Source: Flavobacterium turcicum
Lineage (GTDB): Bacteria > Bacteroidota > Bacteroidia > Flavobacteriales > Flavobacteriaceae
DNA: 64,000 nt
NCBI RefSeq assembly: GCF_011365745.1
Contig: NZ_JAAOBY010000009.1
Span: forward strand, 102,398 to 166,397
Reading direction: 5' to 3'
Shown: piece by piece, positions 1 to 7,910 of the stretch
How positions within the stretch are numbered: the stretch's first letter is position 1
Layout of the letters: each line of letters starts with the position of its first letter
Position numbers and translations under genes: made by a program
Notes under the pieces: model-generated
Database searches by the model: none
Seen by the model: only the letters and a program-made list of their open reading frames with translations
What the model was told of the DNA's origin: nothing

Positions 1-339
1 ACTTACAACCGAGACGGAAAAATAAAAACCGTTCCGGTAACCTTGAGCAAAAACGAGTTTTTTAATGCGGAGTTCAAAGGAATGACTTTAGAAAATCTTG
101 AAGCTGCCGATAAAAAGAAATTTAAAATCGATTACGGTGTGCGCATCAAAGGCATTAGCGACCAAAAATGGCAGCAATACGAAGAGGAATTGGTTGGAAG
201 TATTATTTTGACTATCGATAATGTGAAAGCGACTAATGTAGAAACCGTATCAAAATTGATGAGTAAAATTGATGACAATCAAAAAGTACGCATTGAATTG
301 ATCAGTAAAAACGGTGAATTGCTACGATTCTTTATGTAA
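1..339 (+). CDS. HtrA/DegP-type serine protease, C-terminal PDZ part (partial)
   Basis: The frame is open from the first base of the window, so only the last 112 codons are present. They read as a C-terminal PDZ-like domain: a GVRIKGISD strand, then VGSIILTIDN (the turn where PDZ domains recognise that the site provides a function), then NVETVSKLM and a final VRIELISKNGELLRFFM strand ending on a hydrophobic residue. This matches the second PDZ domain of periplasmic Do-like proteases, which degrade or refold misfolded envelope proteins. The catalytic trypsin-like domain lies outside the window, so activity cannot be judged. A strong terminator follows 24 bases after the stop. Confidence 0.75.
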   Translation, partial: TYNRDGKIKTVPVTLSKNEFFNAEFKGMTLENLEAADKKKFKIDYGVRIKGISDQKWQQYEEELVGSIILTIDNVKATNVETVSKLMSKIDDNQKVRIELISKNGELLRFFM

Positions 340-363
340 AAAATTTTAAAGTTTAAAACACTA

Positions 364-395
364 AGCCATCTTGCAAAACAAGGTGGCTTTTTTAT
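364..395 (+). terminator. Intrinsic terminator after the protease gene
   Basis: A 10-bp stem (364-373 with 379-388, one G-T pair) around a five-base loop is followed by a run of T. It ends the upstream protease transcript and separates it from the dehydrogenase gene. Confidence 0.85.
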
Positions 396-441
396 TTTGC
401 AAAAAAAATGAAAAACACGCTACGAAATCGATTGAAATGGG

Positions 442-449
442 TACTTTTG
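442..449 (+). promoter_or_regulatory. Possible -7 element for the GAPDH gene
   Basis: TACTTTTG matches the Bacteroidetes -7 consensus TAnnTTTG and lies 48 bases before the GAPDH start. No TTG occurs at the expected 17-23 base distance upstream, so only half of the promoter is convincing. Confidence 0.4.
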
Positions 450-497
450 CACAAATTTTAAAAAAATACAAGACCTTATTTTGATTAAATTTTCAAC

Positions 498-1946
498 ATG
501 ACAACTACAACTTTATACGAAAAAGAAGTCTCTTTGCAAGCCGACAGGCGACGTGCAGGAGTAGAATTGATTAAAATCATCAGTGATTTATGGTATGACA
601 AATCCATTGAAATGGTTTTGTTTCGCAACCAATTGATAGATCGCAATGTAAGCGAGGTAATCAACCTACACGAGTATGCTGCCGCATTTGTAGGCAAACC
701 TATTTCTATTTTTAATTCGGTTAAAATTGCTCAAGCGATTTTAGAATTGAACTTACCACCTGCAAAATTAGACATTGGAAAACTAACGTATGAGTTTGGC
801 CAGGAAGAAGACAACTATCCTGACGCGAAATATTTTGTAATTGACAAATTAAAAAACGCTAAAAACTCGGAAGAAATTCAACCAAAAGATGTTGTTTTAT
901 ACGGTTTTGGACGTATTGGTCGTTTATTGGCTAGAGAATTAATGTCAAAAACAGGTAAAGGAAGTCAATTGCGCTTGCGTGCTATTGTAACCCGCGACAA
1001 AAACGATGCGGTTTCACTAGAAAAACGTGCTTCGTTGTTACAATACGATTCTATTCATGGCGATTTTGAAGGTTCAGTTACTGCCGATCCTGCAAACAAT
1101 GCTTTAATCATCAACGGAACAACTGTTCATGTAATTACTGCAAACAGTCCTGAGGAAATTGATTACACGCAATTTCATATAGATAATGCCTTAGTGATTG
1201 ATAATACAGGAGCTTTTACAACACAGGAAGCATTGAGTCGTCACCTTACTTCAAAAGGAGCTGATAAAGTATTGCTTACCGCTCCTGGAAAAGGAGTTCC
1301 GAATATCGTTCACGGAGTTAACCACAACGAGTACAATCCAGATGAAATCAGTATTTTCTCTGCAGCTTCTTGTACAACCAATGCGATTACTCCGATTTTA
1401 AAAGTAATTGAAGACAAGTTGGGTGTTGTAAAAGGACATTTGGAAACCATTCACGCCTATACCAACGATCAAAACTTGGTAGACAACATGCACAAGAAAT
1501 ACCGCCGAGGTCGTGCTGCTGGTTTAAACATGGTAATTACTGAAACTGGTGCCGGAAGCGCTGTTGCAAAAGCATTACCATCGTTAGAAGGAAAATTAAC
1601 TTCTAATGCTATCAGAGTTCCTGTTCCTAATGGTTCGTTAGTCGTTTTAAACTTAGAAGTTTCTAAAAAAACTACCGTAGCCGCTTTGAACTCAATCATG
1701 AAGAAGTATGCTCTTGAAGGCGAATTGGTAGAGCAAATAAGATACTCAATGAATAACGAGTTGGTTTCCTCAGACATTGTAGGAACGGCACAACCGGCTA
1801 TTTATGACAGTAATGCTACCATTGTTTCAAAAGATGGCAAAAGCATCGTACTTTACATTTGGTACGATAACGAATACGGCTACAGCCACCAAGTAATTCG
1901 CTTGGCTAAATATATTGCTAAAGTAAGACGTTATACTTACTACTAG
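498..1946 (+). CDS. Glyceraldehyde-3-phosphate dehydrogenase, long form with N-terminal extension
   Basis: Interconverts glyceraldehyde-3-phosphate and 1,3-bisphosphoglycerate in the cytoplasm. The 482-residue protein carries about 130 extra N-terminal residues before the Rossmann motif GFGRIGR (136-142). The active-site block SCTTN places the catalytic cysteine at residue 292, and the C-terminal WYDNEYGYS block is intact. The usual Asp that follows the second beta strand and selects NAD (the D of VAINDL in E. coli GapA) is replaced by a VTRDK stretch, and the HAYTNDQ-L-D segment resembles the dual or NADP-using GapB/plastid type. I infer a gluconeogenic, NADP-tolerant enzyme, with a separate GapA likely elsewhere. 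It is a single-gene unit between two terminators. Confidence 0.93.
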   Translation: MTTTTLYEKEVSLQADRRRAGVELIKIISDLWYDKSIEMVLFRNQLIDRNVSEVINLHEYAAAFVGKPISIFNSVKIAQAILELNLPPAKLDIGKLTYEFGQEEDNYPDAKYFVIDKLKNAKNSEEIQPKDVVLYGFGRIGRLLARELMSKTGKGSQLRLRAIVTRDKNDAVSLEKRASLLQYDSIHGDFEGSVTADPANNALIINGTTVHVITANSPEEIDYTQFHIDNALVIDNTGAFTTQEALSRHLTSKGADKVLLTAPGKGVPNIVHGVNHNEYNPDEISIFSAASCTTNAITPILKVIEDKLGVVKGHLETIHAYTNDQNLVDNMHKKYRRGRAAGLNMVITETGAGSAVAKALPSLEGKLTSNAIRVPVPNGSLVVLNLEVSKKTTVAALNSIMKKYALEGELVEQIRYSMNNELVSSDIVGTAQPAIYDSNATIVSKDGKSIVLYIWYDNEYGYSHQVIRLAKYIAKVRRYTYY

Positions 1947-2052
1947 CCTACCGTTTACAAGTTGTGGTGGGTGGTTGTAATTTTTTTAGTTTTAGTTTTA
2001 GTAAATAGTTTTAAATTTAAAACAACCACTTCCCAACTTGAATAAAATTCAA

Positions 2053-2088
2053 AATCCGTCTTGTTATTAAACGAGACGGATTTTTTGT
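2053..2088 (+). terminator. Intrinsic terminator after GAPDH gene
   Basis: Arms 2053-2065 and 2070-2082 (13 bp, one G-T pair) with a four-base loop and a T tract. The same stem sequence occurs again at 2880-2909 after the next gene. Confidence 0.85.
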
Positions 2089-2173
2089 TTCACAATTATA
2101 TGTGACAAATATAACGGTTATGTAGTATTTTATTTCTATTTTTAGCATTGTCAAATCTCTAACTCAATTCAGC

Positions 2174-2854
2174 ATGCTTAAAAATTTCTTAATCGCCCTT
2201 CTACTACTTACAAATTTTATAGGTTACAGCCAATCGTCTGATGACAATACAAATTACTGGATTGATATCGATGGAAAATCTGTTTCTAAAACACAATATT
2301 TAAAGCAATTTGGGGACCGATATTCAGAATTTGCTGCATGGAATTACATTGCAAAAGACTCTGGACGGGTTACAAAAACCCATTACAAATTTAACTTGTA
2401 TACCGTTGATCATTCCTTTTTTCTAAATTACATCAACCGCACTACCAATAAAAAATTACCTATCAACACCACCTTGTTAATTGAATTCCATTACAAAGAT
2501 GACCTTTGTAGCAGTAATTCCTCCAATAAGTGGAGCGGGTCAAAAATTGCGAATCGAAAATATCACACCGATACTTGGAAAAAGTCTATTGAAAGTAAAA
2601 ATGAAAATCTAGTCTATTTGGTATTTTTTGAAAAAGGTATTGAAGTACAAAATTCAAAAAGCAAACGTGAATACTACTTCAGTGACCAAGAAAATTTATT
2701 AAGAGAGAAAATCTTTTTAAACCCAACATCATGCGGTTCCTATATGATTTCAAAACCAGATGGAATAACACTTGTTCGAAATGGCGAAAGTACTGCCAAA
2801 ACAATGGCCGCAAATTTAGATCCTAAAAAATGGGACAAGCAAGAATTTGAATGA
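2174..2854 (+). CDS. Secreted protein of unknown function
   Basis: I do not recognise the family. The 226-residue product starts with a clear Sec signal peptide (MLKNFLIALLLLTNFIGYSQ, cleavage probably after residue 20), so it is exported to the periplasm or beyond. The mature part is rich in Lys, Asn and Ser and holds two cysteines, near residues 113 and 192, that could form a disulfide. No lipobox, membrane segment or enzyme motif is visible. It stands alone, flanked on both sides by terminators with the same stem sequence, which suggests that gene and terminator arrived as a unit. Confidence 0.7.
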   Translation: MLKNFLIALLLLTNFIGYSQSSDDNTNYWIDIDGKSVSKTQYLKQFGDRYSEFAAWNYIAKDSGRVTKTHYKFNLYTVDHSFFLNYINRTTNKKLPINTTLLIEFHYKDDLCSSNSSNKWSGSKIANRKYHTDTWKKSIESKNENLVYLVFFEKGIEVQNSKSKREYYFSDQENLLREKIFLNPTSCGSYMISKPDGITLVRNGESTAKTMAANLDPKKWDKQEFE

Positions 2855-2879
2855 TCATTCGTTCTTCCAATCATAAAAA

Positions 2880-2913
2880 AATCCGTCTTGTTCTTCAACG
2901 AGACGGATTTTTT
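2880..2913 (+). terminator. Intrinsic terminator, twin of the one at 2053-2088
   Basis: Arms 2880-2892 and 2897-2909 with loop CTTC and a T run. Both arms are identical to the terminator upstream of the gene it ends; only the loop differs (ATTA there). Confidence 0.85.
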
Positions 2914-2955
2914 ATTTAACATTTTCTGTAATTGTACCGAATTGGCACGCAGATG

Positions 2956-3026
2956 ACACAGATTTAGCAGATTTTCATCTTTCAAAATATTTAATCTAAT
3001 GTCCGAGATTAAAAACTGAGACTAAA
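2956..3026 (+). repeat. 71-bp imperfect direct repeat, copy 1
   Basis: Begins ACACAGATTT and ends ACTGAGACTAAA. It pairs with 3050-3120 at a period of 94 bases with scattered substitutions. It is non-coding and lies between convergent genes. Confidence 0.8.
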
Positions 3027-3049
3027 CACTGAGGCTGTGACTGAACCAA

Positions 3050-3120
3050 ACACAGATTTCACAGATTTTCAACCTTAAAAATATTCAATCTAAACTCCAA
3101 GATGAAAAACTGAGACTAAA
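3050..3120 (+). repeat. 71-bp imperfect direct repeat, copy 2
   Basis: Second copy of the 2956-3026 unit; it ends 5 bases before the stop codon of the permease gene on the other strand. The CACAGATTT-CACAGATTTT wording resembles short dispersed repeats common in Bacteroidetes intergenic DNA. Confidence 0.8.
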
Positions 3121-3125
3121 AAAAC

Positions 3126-4532
3126 CTACTCCTTCGCCTTAGTCAAATAGTAAATCGGGATACCAATAAGCATAATAAATACACCCCAACCACAGGTAGT
3201 TGGTTTTGTGTACAATAACGCCAAACATATCGCCGAAGAAATCAAAATGTACAAAGCAGGCAAAACCGGATAACCAAAAGCCTTGTACGGACGCTCTGCA
3301 TTGGGCATTTTTTTGCGTAAAATGAATATTCCTAATATAGTTAAGATGTAAAACACCAGTACTATAATCACCACAAAATCAAGCAAATCACCATACTTAC
3401 CCGTCAAACACAATGCCGAAGCCCAGATGCATTGCGCCCAAATAGACCATTCTGGTACACTCGCTTTGTTTAACGAAGCTGCTTTTTTAAAGAAAACACC
3501 ATCCTGCGCCATAGTATAATATACGCGCGCACCCGCCATAATCAATCCATTGTTACACGCAAAAGTCGAAATCATAATCATCACGGCAATAATCAAAGTA
3601 CCAACCGACCCAAAAATAGTTTGCGAAGCCACCACAGCCACACGATCTGATTCGGCCGTAGCAATATCAAACAAAGGCACCACAGCCAAGTACATCACAT
3701 TGGCCACAATATAAATCACACTCACTAATAATGTTCCTAGAAACAAACTCAAACCCACATTGCGTTTAGGGTTTTTAATTTCTCCTGCAATAAAGGTCAC
3801 GCCTTCCCAAGCCACACTCGAGAATTGCGATCCCACAAAGGCCGCCGAAATACCCGATATCAATGCAATACCACCAATAGGCAACCACTCGCCTGTTTCC
3901 ACATTCAAACTTTGAGCTTGCCAAGCGTTGGCCCAATTCGCATCCCACACCGCACTATCCGCAGCCATAAAACCAAAAATAATCAAACCCGCTAACGAGA
4001 GTACTTTAATCACCGTAAGCACAGTTTGCAAAATCTTCGAGTTTTTCACCCCGCGGCTGTTCACATAACTCAGCAACACAATCGTAACAATAGATACAAT
4101 TTGGGCAGCGTTTAGTTTAAAATCGCCTATTTCATACAAAATATTTTTATCACTCAAAGGCGCATACAAATAGGCCGCAAACTTGGCAAAAGCCACACCC
4201 ACAGCCGCAATAGTACCGGTTTGAATCACCGCAAAAAAGCTCCATCCGTACAAAAACCCAATGAGTTTACCGTAAGCTTCCTTAATATACACATACTGCC
4301 CGCCCGCCGTAGGAAACATCGCGCTCAACTCGCCGTAACTCACCGCAGCAATCACGGTAATCAGGCCCGTAAGCACCCACATAGCAATCAGCCAGCCGGC
4401 AGAGCCAAGTTGTCGCACCATATCCGAGCTTACAATAAATATCCCCGATCCTATCATAGAACCCACCACAAGCATGGTCCCGTCAAGTAGTCCTAATTCT
4501 CTCTTAAAATTGTCTGGTTTTTGATCTTCCAT
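3126..4532 (-). CDS. APC-superfamily amino acid permease
   Basis: Integral inner-membrane transporter of 468 residues, the normal length for the family, with about 12 hydrophobic segments. The first helix holds the diagnostic GSMIGSGIF motif, the unwound substrate-binding stretch of APC transporters, and YGELSAMFPTAGGQYVY follows in helix 2/3. The overall pattern resembles LAT/SteT-type exchangers, but the substrate cannot be named from sequence. It starts at the ATG 30 codons before the GSMIGSG block. The gene is visibly more G/C-rich than its neighbours, which could mark transfer or just composition. It is monocistronic and convergent with the 2174-2854 gene. Confidence 0.9.
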   Translation of the reverse strand: MEDQKPDNFKRELGLLDGTMLVVGSMIGSGIFIVSSDMVRQLGSAGWLIAMWVLTGLITVIAAVSYGELSAMFPTAGGQYVYIKEAYGKLIGFLYGWSFFAVIQTGTIAAVGVAFAKFAAYLYAPLSDKNILYEIGDFKLNAAQIVSIVTIVLLSYVNSRGVKNSKILQTVLTVIKVLSLAGLIIFGFMAADSAVWDANWANAWQAQSLNVETGEWLPIGGIALISGISAAFVGSQFSSVAWEGVTFIAGEIKNPKRNVGLSLFLGTLLVSVIYIVANVMYLAVVPLFDIATAESDRVAVVASQTIFGSVGTLIIAVMIMISTFACNNGLIMAGARVYYTMAQDGVFFKKAASLNKASVPEWSIWAQCIWASALCLTGKYGDLLDFVVIIVLVFYILTILGIFILRKKMPNAERPYKAFGYPVLPALYILISSAICLALLYTKPTTCGWGVFIMLIGIPIYYLTKAKE

Positions 4533-4597
4533 AAAATGGTATTTTGGTTAGTTGTGGGCTAAAGATATACTTTTTTTAGAAATCTAAATTCAGATGC

Positions 4598-4745
4598 CCT
4601 TATTTATGGCATGTCCCAGCTTCCGCACGGCTCCAGCTGCGTCAGGCTATCCGCTCTATCTTTATTTTCTTAAAGAAAGAAAATAAAGGATGCCACTCCT
4701 ATCCTTCATGCGAAGCCCTCCTTTACAAGTTCAATCTCGAAAAAG
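4598..4745. repeat. Hairpin-centred intergenic repeat (family copy 1)
   Basis: The 427-base gap 4533-4959 holds no gene. Its centre is a near-perfect inverted repeat (4658-4671 with 4677-4691) flanked by CTATCCGCT on the left and CCACTCCTATCC on the right. The same arrangement of flank, hairpin and flank occurs inverted at 29052-29196 with a different hairpin core. I recall this layout as common in Flavobacterium genomes. The rest of the gap (4746-4959) is A/T-rich with no recognisable signal. Confidence 0.6.
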
Positions 4746-4959
4746 AGAAGTATTTCATTAGCGTTTTAAGTACGAAAAGGTTGAAATAATTGAAGACTCT
4801 TCACTGATTTGTAATACTATTATACTTATATTTGGAAACAGATAAATGTGGCTAGCATCAAAGCAAGTAATCTAATTTTAGAGTGCTGTGTTTGATTTTG
4901 TTAGATGTAAAAATAAGTTAGCCGAATGGTTAAAAAAAAATCCAAGAATCGAATAAAAT

Positions 4960-6537
4960 ATGGAAAAAGATTATTTCCTTTTAGAGGACAAAATAAAGGA
5001 AATTGAATCCAAATTTTTAATCAAAAATGGATGGTTAAAAATATACGAAGATAACTCAAAAGATTTTGACGACTCTTCGGTGATATATTGCTGTCTAATT
5101 TCAAATACCAAAGTTGAAAAATATCGCAAAAACCACAGTTGGCCACTGACTATGGGCTATGAAGGAAAGCCCTCAATTTATGGTGATAACACATACAAAA
5201 CTAATGACGAAAAAGGATTAGAACCTTTTTTATTTTACAAAACATTTTCATTACTTGAAAAATCAATAAAATATATTGATGTAGCAGAAGAATTTATTCT
5301 TTATTTCAGACTTTATGAAAAAGGTAATGATAAACAAAATCGCACATTCTACTATGTTAACGATTATGGAGAATTAGAAGAAGTTCTAATAATCGAACCA
5401 AAATTAATTAAGGTTAAAATCAAATACTTAAAAGAATATATCACAATTAGAGATATGAATTTTGTTGTTTGTTATGATTTTATGAGGCTTCTCAAAGAAA
5501 TTCCTTCAGAATGGAATATCAAACACAAAGATGAGCTGTTAAAGAAAAATGATTTTATTTATAGTCATTTAATAAGATGTGTATCCGACAAAACCCAAAG
5601 TTGGATTATGGGGAAAGTGTTTATTAAACCAAACGAAATTAAAAAATCACATTTTGATTTAGGAAAATCTAAAAATGAAAGTTTTATTATAGGTGTTGAT
5701 GTTGAAGGCGAATTAATTTATGAAAATTGTGAAGAAACCGATGGAAATCATTTCAAAGTTACATATTTCAAAAAAGAAGTATTAAGCAAATATTATAATG
5801 AACCTCATAAATATGAAGTTGATGGTTTTAGTGTAAGTTCAAAATTTTTTAGGTTAAAGATAGATAATAATGTAGATGAATACATTCCTGTCTTTCTTAC
5901 CAATTTAAGAATTCTTCCTGAAAATGAACAATTTCATTGGAAACAGTATAATATTCCCCCTAGCGAAGGAATGAATATTAGCCGAACATACTACAGAACA
6001 ATGATAGAAGGACAATGGGCAGAACAACCTGAAACTATTGACTTATTTTTCAAATCAAAGTATGAAAGTTTTAATAAAAAATGGGAGACCAAATTTGGTT
6101 GGAAATTATACAAACCATTGTCTCCAAAGGATGAATATTTATTAATAGCATTACATAAAATTACATCTAATAATGTGAAAGCCTTTTGTGAACAAACCTT
6201 AACTATCGTAAAACTTACAGTTGATAGATTAAACGAAAAAGAACTTGCAAAAGGATTAAAATTAGATTTGAGAGACAGAGGCATTGCAAAATTTGAAAAA
6301 TTTTTAAAATCAAAAGGAATGGAAATTCCTGATATGTTTGAATTTTTAAGAAACTTGCAAAATCTGAGGTCAGGTTTAATTGCTCATACATTTAGCGAAT
6401 CAAATAAAGATTGTGAAAAAGCTCTTAAATATTTTAATATTGAAAGTGATAATTACATTAAAGCTTTAGAAGATATATTTGTAAAATCTGTCTTCACACT
6501 CAACACCTTAGAAAAGTATTTTAAACTGAATGAATAA
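4960..6537 (+). CDS. Unknown protein with HEPN-like C-terminal helical domain
   Basis: 525 residues, soluble, no signal peptide. I cannot name the N-terminal part (residues 1-300). A middle block (about 308-400) reads NLRILPENEQFHWKQYNIPP, then FGWKLYKPL, wording I associate with an uncharacterised bacterial family often seen near defence genes. The C-terminus (about 410-520) is helical and contains LRNLQNLRSGLIAH, giving Arg470-x5-His476, the R-x4-6-H signature of HEPN ribonuclease domains. Such domains cut RNA in toxin-antitoxin, abortive-infection and CRISPR systems. The location in a repeat-rich accessory stretch fits a stand-alone defence or stress protein. Function is inference; the coding call itself is secure. 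Confidence 0.75.
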   Translation: MEKDYFLLEDKIKEIESKFLIKNGWLKIYEDNSKDFDDSSVIYCCLISNTKVEKYRKNHSWPLTMGYEGKPSIYGDNTYKTNDEKGLEPFLFYKTFSLLEKSIKYIDVAEEFILYFRLYEKGNDKQNRTFYYVNDYGELEEVLIIEPKLIKVKIKYLKEYITIRDMNFVVCYDFMRLLKEIPSEWNIKHKDELLKKNDFIYSHLIRCVSDKTQSWIMGKVFIKPNEIKKSHFDLGKSKNESFIIGVDVEGELIYENCEETDGNHFKVTYFKKEVLSKYYNEPHKYEVDGFSVSSKFFRLKIDNNVDEYIPVFLTNLRILPENEQFHWKQYNIPPSEGMNISRTYYRTMIEGQWAEQPETIDLFFKSKYESFNKKWETKFGWKLYKPLSPKDEYLLIALHKITSNNVKAFCEQTLTIVKLTVDRLNEKELAKGLKLDLRDRGIAKFEKFLKSKGMEIPDMFEFLRNLQNLRSGLIAHTFSESNKDCEKALKYFNIESDNYIKALEDIFVKSVFTLNTLEKYFKLNE

Positions 6538-6544
6538 AACAACG

Positions 6545-6641
6545 GATTACTATGGTTTTAGTTTATGCCAGTCATTAGATTTATTTTTCAAATATTGAGA
6601 TAGTATTTGTGTTCACGAGAGGAACATTTATGCCAGCTTGG
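6545..6641 (+). repeat. Inter-gene repeat, copy A
   Basis: Starts GATTACTATG, runs through GCCAGTCATTAGATTT and GTATTTGTGTTCACGAG, and ends GCCAGCTTGG. It is clearly homologous to 7766-7860 and more weakly to 9043-9135. The left inverted-repeat arm of the other copies is missing here; the homology begins 7 bases after the stop codon of the HEPN-like gene. Confidence 0.8.
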
Positions 6642-6695
6642 AGAGTAATACCAAAACGTTAGTTAATTTAATAAAAAAACAAAAAAAATACGTTA

Positions 6696-7754
6696 ATGAA
6701 GTTAAATATAGACCTTAAACAGCTTAATTGGTTCATTGCAATAAGTTTTCCTGGTTTGATAATAATATCAAGTTTTTTGGTTACACAAACCGACAAATTT
6801 AGAATTAATACCGAACTACTTTCCAATGCAATATTGTTTGATATTCTTATTATTGCTCCTTTTCTTTATTTCTTAGTCATACGACAAGGAACTGCTAACA
6901 AAGCAAGTGTGTTTAGGATTTTTTCATTGTGCTTACTTGCATCAGGATTAATTTTAGACAACACTAATACATCTTTATTATATTACATACAGACATTTGT
7001 TTATCCTTTAATAGAATTGAGTATCATTATTTGGATGAGCAGAAGTTTTTATTTAGCACGTCTTGAAGCAAAATTACAATATCAGAATACAGATTTTTTA
7101 TCGTTTTCTAGAGTAGTTTTGAATAAGGTCATCGGTAACGAAAAGGCAAGTAATTTTTTCGCATCTGAGATTGCTGCCATTTATTACACATTTAATTGGG
7201 AAAGGACCACAAAAGCCGATGACAAAAAAACGTTTAGTGTTTATAAAGAAAGTGGTTTAATAGCGCTTTTATATGTTTTAATGTTTGTCATATGTATTGA
7301 AACTGCAGCTACACATGTGCTAATAGCTGGGTGGAACGAGACATTTGCATGGGTAGCCACAGGGCTAAGTCTTTATAGTTGCTTACAATTATTTGCCCAT
7401 ATCAGGGCTTTAAAAATAAGGCATATCGAACTACTACAAAATGAAGTAAAAATCTATAACGGGCTTGCTGCCGAGGTCGTCATCAGTTATGAAAATATAG
7501 AAAGATTAGAACTGACAAATAAATTACCAACAGATAAAAAGTTCGTCAAAACAGCATTATTAAACAATTTAGAAGAGCATAACTGCATCTTGCATTTGAA
7601 AACGCCTGTTAGCATTATCAAATTTTTTGGAATTAAGAAAAATGCAGATACTATTCTCTTTCGTATAGACAATTCACAATTTTTTTTTAACCTCATCACA
7701 ATCAAAAAGATGAATAGTGAACTTCCCACGCTAGCACAAGCGTCCCGCTCGTGA
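6696..7754 (+). CDS. Polytopic membrane protein of unknown function
   Basis: 352 residues with about six hydrophobic helices: roughly 12-30, 46-62, 72-87, 94-113, 188-210 and 216-236. A soluble C-terminal third follows that reads like a small beta-rich (PH-like) domain on the cytoplasmic side. No enzyme motif was recognised. The last residues (QASRS) and the TGA stop are encoded by the left inverted-repeat arm of the next repeat (7739-7754), so the native C-terminus was probably altered when the repeat inserted. No operon partner overlaps it; the next gene begins 156 bases later, after the repeat. Confidence 0.7.
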   Translation: MKLNIDLKQLNWFIAISFPGLIIISSFLVTQTDKFRINTELLSNAILFDILIIAPFLYFLVIRQGTANKASVFRIFSLCLLASGLILDNTNTSLLYYIQTFVYPLIELSIIIWMSRSFYLARLEAKLQYQNTDFLSFSRVVLNKVIGNEKASNFFASEIAAIYYTFNWERTTKADDKKTFSVYKESGLIALLYVLMFVICIETAATHVLIAGWNETFAWVATGLSLYSCLQLFAHIRALKIRHIELLQNEVKIYNGLAAEVVISYENIERLELTNKLPTDKKFVKTALLNNLEEHNCILHLKTPVSIIKFFGIKKNADTILFRIDNSQFFFNLITIKKMNSELPTLAQASRS

Positions 7755-7847
7755 TGGTCTTAACTGATTACTATGATTTTAGTTTGTGCCAGTCATTAGA
7801 TTTTAAAAAAATATTGAAATAGTATTTGTGTTCACGAGCGTGACGCT
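7739..7847 (+). repeat. Inter-gene repeat, copy B, with 16-bp terminal inverted repeats
   Basis: Left arm 7739-7754 (AGCGTCCCGCTCGTGA) and right arm 7832-7847 (TCACGAGCGTGACGCT) are inverted repeats with one mismatch. The interior carries the same GATTACTATG...GCCAGTCATTAGATTT core as copies A and C. Size, lack of coding capacity and terminal repeats fit a MITE-like element. Confidence 0.75.
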
Positions 7848-7910
7848 CGCACCAGCTGCGATAAAAACATTAAAAAACATTAAAAAACAATCAAACAAAA
7901 TATAGAAAAC

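Noticed and set aside
2956..3120. CRISPR array
   Set aside because: Only two imperfect copies, units of 71 bp, and no cas genes in the window.
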